NCBI GenBank assembly: GCA_902795675.1
Contig: CADBLZ010000072.1
Coordinates: 1-25,766 of the forward strand
DNA from: an uncultured Erysipelotrichaceae bacterium
GTDB lineage: Bacteria; Bacillota_I; Bacilli_A; RF39; UBA660
Direction: 5' to 3'
Length of the DNA: 25,766 nucleotides
Part shown: piece after piece, positions 7,912 to 13,950 of the stretch
Position numbering within the stretch: position 1 is the first letter of the stretch
Layout of the letters: every line of letters begins with the position of its first letter
Translations under genes and position numbers: made by a program
Notes under the pieces: generated by a model
The model's database searches: none
What the model saw: only the letters and a program-made list of their open reading frames with translations
Told to the model about the DNA's origin: nothing

Positions 7912-9315
7912 TTAGACATTTGCTACTTTACCAATTAACAAAACATCATTTGTTTCATTATCAATAATTAAATAAATGAACGGTTTATCTAAAGAAACAT
8001 TAAGATAATCACTACCCATTGTAAAAGTCTCTATACTATTATTCTTATATTTATCATCATATGTTCCTAGTTCACTTATCTTTAAATGATAATCATAGAT
8101 ATCTTCATAACTATCTAGTTTTGTAACCATCTTACTATAATCAAAATCATTATAGATACAATTATCTTTCATTATATCTTTAATACTAAAACTATAATTG
8201 ATTTCTAATTTAGGTATTTCAATATATACATTTCTATTTTCTTTTCCTTCAATTAAACTTTCAAGATCTATATTACTTGGTTTAACACCTGCTTTAGGTA
8301 TAACACCTATAAAACTATATCTATTATTATCAAATGACTTAATAAATCCATAAGCTTTATCGTTACTTATATAAGTGTCTGTAATACCTTTCATCATTTC
8401 AACAACAGTAAAACTACCATCTTCATTTTTAAATTCTCTGTCTTCATTATAAGTACTACTAAACTCTTGTTCCCACTTATAATAGAAATCAAAACTATTA
8501 ACCATAATTAAATTACTATTATAAATACTATCATCTAGATTTATATTGCCAGTATATTCTTTTATAACCTCTTTTTTATTACCAGTTTTAACTTCAATAA
8601 ATGTTGCATACTTAATATCTTTATAAAACTTTTCATTAAAACCTATTTTATTCTTATTATAAAAGAAATAGTTACTACTACTGATAACATTATGATTAAT
8701 ATATTCTTCATAAGAATCTAATACTATTCTAAGTAAATTATTAATAATAGTATTATTATATTCATTTTCTTTTATTGTATATTTTTTAATATCTTTTAGT
8801 TTAAAATCACTTTCACCATTAAGCTTTAAGTAAGTTAGATTTATCTTAGAAAGTAATAAATATAACTTAGCTTTATCTTCCTTTAATAAACTATTTATTC
8901 TTGTAATATCTAACTTGTCATAACCTCTATCAAAAAGTTCTTTCATTAATTCTTCGTAGTATTCACTAACACTGTCATTCTTTACTACTTCACTAACAAA
9001 ACTTATATTATTTAAGTTTTTATTAACATCTTCGATAGATGAATCAAAATACATACTAAAAATATCAAATGTCTTAGAATCTGATCCATTATAAAGAATA
9101 GCTAAATTATTATTAACGTTTATTGGTGATAGTAAAACCTTATCACCTTTTAATCTATCAAGTAAAATGGCGCTATTATTAGCTTTATTAATTTCACCAT
9201 TATATACCTTTGATGTATCTACTTCATTTCTATTAGCATTAGATACTGATATATAAACAAAAACAAAAATTATAAGAAACAAAAAAATAAATATTACATA
9301 TTTATTCTTTTTCAT
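7912..9315 (-). CDS. Membrane-anchored serpin-family protein
   Basis: Serpins are suicide inhibitors of serine or cysteine proteases, with some non-inhibitory members. Residues 6-25 (from the chosen Met) form an N-terminal hydrophobic anchor, placing the rest outside the cell. Serpin landmarks appear in order. LLSPINVNNNLAILYNG (about 61-77) matches the SPxSIxxALAMLYxGA region. VNSFDFYYKWEQEF (about 272-285) matches the NAIYFKGxWxxPF strand. EMMKG, IEIPKLEI and the C-terminal KPFIYLIIDNETNDVLLIGKV follow. The reactive-loop hinge keeps ELGT (415-418), but the normally Ala-rich P12-P9 positions read DDKY (420-423), which argues against normal loop insertion. ATG 9315 is preferred to 9324 because the AGAAGG site is only 2 bases from the latter, although 9324 would give an ATGA overlap with the upstream gene. 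Fold assignment is good; inhibitory activity is doubtful. Confidence 0.85.
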   Translation of the reverse strand: MKKNKYVIFIFLFLIIFVFVYISVSNANRNEVDTSKVYNGEINKANNSAILLDRLKGDKVLLSPINVNNNLAILYNGSDSKTFDIFSMYFDSSIEDVNKNLNNISFVSEVVKNDSVSEYYEELMKELFDRGYDKLDITRINSLLKEDKAKLYLLLSKINLTYLKLNGESDFKLKDIKKYTIKENEYNNTIINNLLRIVLDSYEEYINHNVISSSNYFFYNKNKIGFNEKFYKDIKYATFIEVKTGNKKEVIKEYTGNINLDDSIYNSNLIMVNSFDFYYKWEQEFSSTYNEDREFKNEDGSFTVVEMMKGITDTYISNDKAYGFIKSFDNNRYSFIGVIPKAGVKPSNIDLESLIEGKENRNVYIEIPKLEINYSFSIKDIMKDNCIYNDFDYSKMVTKLDSYEDIYDYHLKISELGTYDDKYKNNSIETFTMGSDYLNVSLDKPFIYLIIDNETNDVLLIGKVANV

Positions 9316-9320
9316 AATTA

Positions 9321-9764
9321 TCATTTCCTTCTGATTAACAACAATCTAATAAGAACAAAGATAATTAACAACCATAAGGATAAAGATATAAGTGCTACTA
9401 AATACTTTTTAAATACTATACATACATATAGATTTAAAAACATCGTAACAACTACAAATAGAGAGAACACAATCATTAACGCACAAGTTATTATTTGTTC
9501 CATCTTTTGCTTATATCTAATACTCATATCAATTGCTTCATTATTATCGTTTTTTCCAAAAATAAATGAGAATAACGTTAAGAAAAAACTTACTAAATTA
9601 AATGTTATTATAATTAAAAGAGTAATTATTCCTAAGAATACAAATGGTATAAAATAAGATATACTACTATTTAACAAATCAAAGAGATAATAAGCGAAGA
9701 TAGAAGAAAGTATAATTGATACAACATCAGAAATTATAAGTAAAGTTACTCTCTTCGTTTCCAT
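9321..9764 (-). CDS. Small polytopic membrane protein, first gene of the serpin operon
   Basis: This 147-residue protein has about four hydrophobic helices (roughly 8-28, 38-65, 90-112 and 120-142) and a charged loop of about 20 residues in the middle. No motif is recognised. It overlaps or nearly abuts the serpin start, so the two are probably translationally coupled and may work together at the membrane. AGAGGG precedes the ATG, and a promoter sits immediately upstream. It uses the only TGA stop in the window, followed at once by an in-frame TAA. Confidence 0.85.
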   Translation of the reverse strand: METKRVTLLIISDVVSIILSSIFAYYLFDLLNSSISYFIPFVFLGIITLLIIITFNLVSFFLTLFSFIFGKNDNNEAIDMSIRYKQKMEQIITCALMIVFSLFVVVTMFLNLYVCIVFKKYLVALISLSLWLLIIFVLIRLLLIRRK

Positions 9765-9787
9765 ATTAATCCCTCTTATTCTTCTTC

Positions 9788-9816
9788 ATTATAACAAAAA
9801 AATAAGTATTGTTAAA
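9788..9816 (-). promoter_or_regulatory. Promoter of the serpin operon, overlapping a terminator
   Basis: TTTAAC (9816-9811), 17 bases, TATAAT (9793-9788) with a TG extension (TGTTATAAT). The -35 lies in the loop and arm of the preceding gene's terminator. Confidence 0.65.
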
Positions 9817-9824
9817 TACTTATT
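9795..9824 (-). terminator. Terminator of the trxB-like gene and its partner
   Basis: A perfect 10-base stem (9815-9824 with 9801-9810) has a 4-base loop and is followed by T-rich sequence on the minus strand. The TAA stop of the upstream gene (9822-9820) is inside the stem. Confidence 0.85.
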
Positions 9825-10293
9825 TTGTTTCTTTATCTTCTGTAGTTACCTTAATATTGTCAGGATATGTAGCATTACAAGCTTCTATAACCGTCTTATA
9901 TAAATCACTCTTGAATGAAAGTAGAATGTTTAATCTACTACTATAGAAATAGTCTTCATCACCATCAAACGCTATGAATTCATCACCATTAATTATTTTA
10001 TAATTACCTGTAAATTCATGATCAGGAAGTCTACTAGCTCCATCTAATTTACGAGCATCCATATAGGCGTTATAAATAATATTATATTCTGTATCAGTTA
10101 GATTACATTCATTATAAACACCTTCATATTTAGAACCAGGATTTGGTTTAAATACATAAACTTTAAGGTCGTTAGTATTCTTATCTTTTTTACTGTTATT
10201 AACACCTACTACAAATATAATAACAGCAACCATAATAAGAACTACAACACCAGCGATGATTAACTCATTATGAGTATTTACTTCCTTTTCCAT
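9820..10293 (-). CDS. Small single-pass membrane protein, unknown
   Basis: This 157-residue protein has one N-terminal membrane helix at about 11-30 and a mostly polar external domain with two cysteines (in YNECNL and IEACNA). I recognise no family. Its ATG overlaps the last base of the stop of the thioredoxin-reductase-like gene (TAATG), so the two are translationally coupled; the AAGGGAGAG site lies within the end of that gene. The coupling suggests a shared task, perhaps redox-linked given the two external cysteines, but this is inference. Confidence 0.8.
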   Translation of the reverse strand: MEKEVNTHNELIIAGVVVLIMVAVIIFVVGVNNSKKDKNTNDLKVYVFKPNPGSKYEGVYNECNLTDTEYNIIYNAYMDARKLDGASRLPDHEFTGNYKIINGDEFIAFDGDEDYFYSSRLNILLSFKSDLYKTVIEACNATYPDNIKVTTEDKETK

Positions 10294-11171
10294 TATTTAC
10301 TCTCCCTTAAGTATTTAATAATATTTTGCGAAGCTAACGCTCCATCAGCAACTGCCTTACTAACTTGTAATAAGCCACCAATAGCATCACCTATTGCATA
10401 TGCGCCTTCTAAGTTAGTTTCAAAGTTTTCATTAACATCAATGAAGTTACCTTTAGTAATAATACCTAAAGTATTAGCGATATCAGTAGCACTAGCACTT
10501 CCTTCAGCAATGAATAAACCATCAGTTTCTACTTCTTCACCACTCTCTAAAACTACTTTTTCTAGAGCACTACTACCATCTATTTTAACTACTTTATCAG
10601 TATATAAACTGATGTCATTATGTTCTTTTAAGTATTTATCTAAAACATCAGTTACTTCTTTACCATTTGTAATAATATTTACTTTACTAGCAATATTAAT
10701 TAAGTCATTACATTCACTTATTACATAATTACTATTACCAATTAAAGTAACTGTTTTATTACGATAGAAGAAACCATCGCATATAGCACAGTAACTAACA
10801 CCTTTACCTGTAAATTCATCTAAGTTTTCGATACGTGGTTTAACTTTATTTGTACCAGTAGCTAAAACCATTACTTTACCAGTATAATTATTATCTACAG
10901 TTTCAACAGTATATGTTTCATCCCAAGTAATCTTAGTTACTTCTTCATTCTTAACTTCAATACCTAATTCTTCAGCTTGACGTATACCATTGTTATATAA
11001 ATCTTCACCAGATATACCACCAGGGAAGCCATAGTAATTATCTATCTTATGAGCCTTGCTTAAATTAGTCTTTCCATTACCTATAACAAGGACATTTAAA
11101 TTACTTCTTTTTAAATATAAAGCACAGGAAATACCAGCAGGACCACTGCCAATAATTATTGCATCGTACAT
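10293..11171 (-). CDS. trxB: Thioredoxin-reductase-like flavoprotein without NADPH-binding motifs
   Basis: The fold is that of low-molecular-weight thioredoxin reductase. FAD-binding GSGPAG is at 8-13, the redox-active pair Cys128/Cys131 in CAICDG, and the C-terminal FAD motif at GDAIGG (261-266). However, both NADPH-binding signatures are gone. The position of GGGDSA reads GNSNYV (145-150), and the HRRxxxR segment reads TNGKEVT (about 168-174). This pattern is known from ferredoxin-dependent flavin thioredoxin reductases, which take electrons from ferredoxin instead of NADPH, and I infer such a donor here. The 292-residue length is slightly short for TrxB. The neighbour encodes a membrane-anchored CPWC protein. 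It has its own extended -10 and an AAGAAGGAAG site. Confidence 0.85.
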   Translation of the reverse strand: MYDAIIIGSGPAGISCALYLKRSNLNVLVIGNGKTNLSKAHKIDNYYGFPGGISGEDLYNNGIRQAEELGIEVKNEEVTKITWDETYTVETVDNNYTGKVMVLATGTNKVKPRIENLDEFTGKGVSYCAICDGFFYRNKTVTLIGNSNYVISECNDLINIASKVNIITNGKEVTDVLDKYLKEHNDISLYTDKVVKIDGSSALEKVVLESGEEVETDGLFIAEGSASATDIANTLGIITKGNFIDVNENFETNLEGAYAIGDAIGGLLQVSKAVADGALASQNIIKYLRESK

Positions 11172-11196
11172 ATTCTTCCTTCTTTCTTACAAACCT

Positions 11197-11205
11197 ATTA
11201 TATCA
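11197..11205 (-). promoter_or_regulatory. Extended -10 promoter of the trxB-like gene
   Basis: TGATATAAT on the minus strand lies 25 bases before the start and directly follows the T-run of the preceding terminator. The -35 is poor. Confidence 0.6.
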
Positions 11206-11230
11206 AAAAAAGACTAGTATTAACTAGTCC
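11205..11230 (-). terminator. Terminator of the thioredoxin-fold gene
   Basis: Stem GACTAGT/ACTAGTC (11229-11223 with 11218-11212) with a 4-base loop, followed by seven T on the minus strand. It lies a few bases after the TAA stop at 11237-11235. Confidence 0.88.
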
Positions 11231-11234
11231 TTTA

Positions 11235-12083
11235 TTATTCCTTAAAGAATTCAGTAAATTGTTTTTCCTCATCTGCTAGAATTTCTTCAGTTAATTCATC
11301 AAAAGCTCCTTTTTGAAGTTCTGATTCACCAGCTACGAATTTTTCTAGTTTACCATCTTTAACATAGAAGTAATTAGGAGCATAGATTCTCTTTTCTCCA
11401 ACTTCTATTTCAACGCCAGCATCGCTTTTTAATTTATAATCACTTAACTTACTATCGAATGCTTTTAATAATTCTTTATAAGCTTCAGATCCTTCATTAA
11501 CAACTTCTAACTTAGTTCCATTTAATCTATATTTATCTCTAACTATTTCGTTATAATTATCATCCCAAATAGCTACATAATAAATTTTATCAACTTTATA
11601 TTTCTTAGCTACTTCTACAGCTTTTTCAATTGTACTTCTACACCAAGGACATTTCTTATCACCAAAGTATACATAGAATGTTTCCTTCTTATTAATCATA
11701 TCTACAATATCAGAATCTTTTACTTCATAGAATGGATTATCCTCAGGAATACTTACAGTTCTGTATTCTTGATTACTATTTTGAATCTTTTGTCCGTTTA
11801 AAGATTCATAATCTTCTTTAAATGCTGCTGCTTTTTCAGCTGCTACCTTAGCATCTTTCTTAGATCTTTGTTCATTTATTAAGAATGCTCCAAATAATAC
11901 TAATAATGCAACAACAACGATTCCTAAAATATATGGAACACTGTTATTAGATTGTAAAACACTAACATTCTTAGCACTTACTTCTTTAACTTCCTTTACT
12001 ACTGGTTTTTTAGTTACAGTCTTCTTAACTGTCTTTTTTGCAGGAGTACTTTTTTTAACTGTTTTCTTTTTAGCTTCTGCCAT
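11235..12083 (-). CDS. Membrane-anchored thioredoxin-fold protein (CPWC)
   Basis: The first 49 residues are a Lys/Ala/Thr/Val-rich, strongly basic cytoplasmic tail (repeats of the AKKTVKK kind, resembling histone H1 tails). A membrane helix at 50-69 follows, then an external domain with the active-site motif CPWC (Cys145, Cys148) after a beta strand (FYVYFGDKK). A thioredoxin-like fold of the TlpA/DsbA or bacteriocin-accessory (Bta) kind fits. It probably acts as a thiol oxidoreductase at the cell surface. The trxB-like gene lies just downstream with its own promoter, so a functional link is plausible but not proven. The start has a modest GAGGAA site about 7 bases upstream. Its substrate is unknown. 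Confidence 0.82.
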   Translation of the reverse strand: MAEAKKKTVKKSTPAKKTVKKTVTKKPVVKEVKEVSAKNVSVLQSNNSVPYILGIVVVALLVLFGAFLINEQRSKKDAKVAAEKAAAFKEDYESLNGQKIQNSNQEYRTVSIPEDNPFYEVKDSDIVDMINKKETFYVYFGDKKCPWCRSTIEKAVEVAKKYKVDKIYYVAIWDDNYNEIVRDKYRLNGTKLEVVNEGSEAYKELLKAFDSKLSDYKLKSDAGVEIEVGEKRIYAPNYFYVKDGKLEKFVAGESELQKGAFDELTEEILADEEKQFTEFFKE

Positions 12084-12115
12084 ATAAATTCCTCTTTCCT
12101 ATCTTTATTAAACTA

Positions 12116-12146
12116 ATTATAACACAAAATAAAAAAGTAATGTAAA
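12116..12146 (-). promoter_or_regulatory. Promoter of the CPWC protein gene
   Basis: TGTTATAAT (12124-12116) on the minus strand, with TTTACA 19 bases upstream inside the rmuC terminator. Confidence 0.55.
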
Positions 12147-12155
12147 AACATTACT
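12131..12155 (-). terminator. Terminator of rmuC
   Basis: Stem AGTAATGT/ACATTACT (12155-12148 with 12143-12136) with a 4-base loop, then TTTTTT on the minus strand. The rmuC TAA stop (12153-12151) is in the stem. Confidence 0.88.
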
Positions 12156-13260
12156 CTTCATCTTCAAATAAGTCATCTGGTGTTACTTCTTCTTCATCAT
12201 ATGTTAATTCTTTAACATTAACACCATTAATAGAATCAAAACGTTTAGTAATCTTCTCAGTTGTAATATTAATTTTCTTAATATCATTAGTAACTGTATC
12301 AATAGATCTATTAAGTTTAGCCCATCTCTCTTTATAATTCATAAACTCTTTACTTAATTTATTTAACTCATCATGAATAACTTTAGCGTATTTATCTCTT
12401 TCCATATTCATAATAATCATTTCAATAATAGTTAAAGTACTCATTAAAGTAGTTGGTCCACATAACCATACTTTCTTTTCATAACTATATTGAACTAAAT
12501 CAGGATGATAAGCATTTATTTCTGCAAATCTTGCTTCAGCTGGTAAGAACATAATAGCTTCATTAGCTGTTTCACCAGGAATGATATATTTATCATGAAT
12601 TGCATCAATATGTTTCTTAACATCTGTTTTAAATAACTTAGTAGCAGTAGCTCTAACATCAGTAGATAAACTCTTATCTGTCATCTTTTCATAGTTTTCT
12701 AATGGGAACTTACTATCAATAGCTAGTGTTCCAAGAGGATCTGGTGCAAAGATTACAGAGTCAGCAATCTCACCTGTTGAGAATTTATGTTGAATGTCAT
12801 ATATTGTTCCTTTTTTATCACCAAAGACAGCTTGAAGTATATTATTTAAATTAACTTCACCAAAGATACCTCTAGTTTTCTTATCAGTTAATACATTTTG
12901 TAAACCAACGATTTCATTACTTAATGAATCAATTTTCTTTTGTGCTTCATCTATCTTTGTTAATCTTTCTAAGACATTATTAAATGTCTTATTAGTCTTC
13001 TCAAAGTTTTGATCAATTCGTTCACTAACTTTTTCATTCATCATGAAAATCTTTTTATCAAGATTATCATTCATTTTATTAAAGTCTTCATTTAAAAACT
13101 TATTAATATCAAATTTAAAATTGCCTAAATCTTCAGCAACACTTTTTTCTAACTTACCTAATCTTTCAACGATATCTTTATCATCATCTTTTTTATTTAA
13201 TACTAAGATTAATAAGATAATTGTTATAACAAGTAAACCTATAATAATATATTCCATCAT
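12151..13260 (-). CDS. rmuC: DNA recombination protein RmuC
   Basis: RmuC proteins limit rearrangements at inverted repeats and carry a restriction-endonuclease-like core. The order here is typical: an N-terminal membrane helix (about 3-22), a long coiled coil (about 30-125), then the conserved core. The core shows KKTRGIFGE, DSKFPLENY, EAIMFLPAEA and the KVWLCGPTTLMSTL block, and a C-terminal coiled coil and acidic tail follow. At 369 residues it is close to family length. The ATG at 13260 lies 2 bases after the stop of the TVP38-like gene, and its AAGGAG site lies inside that gene's last codons, so the pair is translationally coupled. The precise biochemical activity of RmuC is not established. 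Confidence 0.94.
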   Translation of the reverse strand: MMEYIIIGLLVITIILLILVLNKKDDDKDIVERLGKLEKSVAEDLGNFKFDINKFLNEDFNKMNDNLDKKIFMMNEKVSERIDQNFEKTNKTFNNVLERLTKIDEAQKKIDSLSNEIVGLQNVLTDKKTRGIFGEVNLNNILQAVFGDKKGTIYDIQHKFSTGEIADSVIFAPDPLGTLAIDSKFPLENYEKMTDKSLSTDVRATATKLFKTDVKKHIDAIHDKYIIPGETANEAIMFLPAEARFAEINAYHPDLVQYSYEKKVWLCGPTTLMSTLTIIEMIIMNMERDKYAKVIHDELNKLSKEFMNYKERWAKLNRSIDTVTNDIKKINITTEKITKRFDSINGVNVKELTYDEEEVTPDDLFEDEE

Positions 13261-13262
13261 AT

Positions 13263-13856
13263 CTAAAACTCCTTATCTATATTAAACTTTTTATTAACTA
13301 TTCTAGCTATTAAATAAGCTGCTACAATCAAACCTAATACTTCTAGTAATTTAATCGGATTTGTAATACTTTCAATTAAACTAGTACATATATAACTTAA
13401 GAATATTACCACAAATATTTTACCTAATAATAAAGCTGCAAAATACTTTTTCTTAGATATCTTAGCTAAACCTGCACCAACATTCATAAAGAAGGATGGC
13501 ACAAATGGTATCGCTATTAAAAGTACCAACTGCCTAAACTTTAAGTTCTTAACTAAATCATGAAATCGAAGTAGTTTTTCATTATCTTTAATATGGTCAT
13601 ACACCCAATCGCTTAATATACTTGATGTTAATAAGAAGGTAGTAAAACATCCTAATACAGTAGCAACCCAAGCTAATAAGTTGCCTAAAATAGGTCCCAT
13701 TGTAACAGTATTAATACCAACAAAAACAAATAATGGTAAGAACGCTAGAATACCTTCTAAGTAAATTAAAAGCGTACTTAAAAAAGGTGCTAGTGCTCCA
13801 GCATCATTAAGTATATCAGAAAAATAAGTTGTCATATCTGTTAAAAATTCAACCAT
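13263..13856 (-). CDS. TVP38/TMEM64-family (VTT/SNARE-associated domain) membrane protein
   Basis: This 197-residue polytopic protein has about five or six hydrophobic segments. The VTT-domain landmarks are visible: a Gly-rich helix (GNLLAWVATVLGCFTTFLL, about 59-77), a short amphipathic link, then IPFVPSFFMNVGAGLAKISKKKYF (about 116-139), matching the PxxPxxxxNxxxGxxxxxxxxF signature. Relatives include DedA-like proteins, several of which flip lipid carriers such as undecaprenyl phosphate; that role here is inferred. The ribosome binding site is weak (GTGATG) and the leader from the predicted promoter is only about 10 bases. The gene is coupled to rmuC, a pairing for which I see no functional logic. 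Confidence 0.85.
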   Translation of the reverse strand: MVEFLTDMTTYFSDILNDAGALAPFLSTLLIYLEGILAFLPLFVFVGINTVTMGPILGNLLAWVATVLGCFTTFLLTSSILSDWVYDHIKDNEKLLRFHDLVKNLKFRQLVLLIAIPFVPSFFMNVGAGLAKISKKKYFAALLLGKIFVVIFLSYICTSLIESITNPIKLLEVLGLIVAAYLIARIVNKKFNIDKEF

Positions 13857-13872
13857 ATTTCATCACATATAT

Positions 13873-13901
13873 ATTATAGATTATAAAGAATCAATTAGCA
13901 A
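13873..13901 (-). promoter_or_regulatory. Promoter of the TVP38-like/rmuC pair
   Basis: TTGCTA (13901-13896), 17 bases, TATAAT (13878-13873). It has one of the best -35 boxes in the window and no TG extension, the reverse of its neighbours. Confidence 0.65.
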
Positions 13902-13924
13902 CAAACTACTTTTTTCCCTTTACA

Positions 13925-13950
13925 TAAAAAAAGAGATGATTACTCATCTC
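13925..13950 (-). terminator. Terminator of the coupling-ATPase operon
   Basis: Stem GAGATGA/TCATCTC (13950-13944 with 13939-13933) with a loop holding the TAA stop (13942-13940) of the coupling protein, then a run of T on the minus strand. Confidence 0.92.

Noticed and set aside
10270..10728. A 152-codon open frame on the plus strand
   Set aside because: Antisense to the well-supported flavoprotein gene; its protein has no recognisable features.
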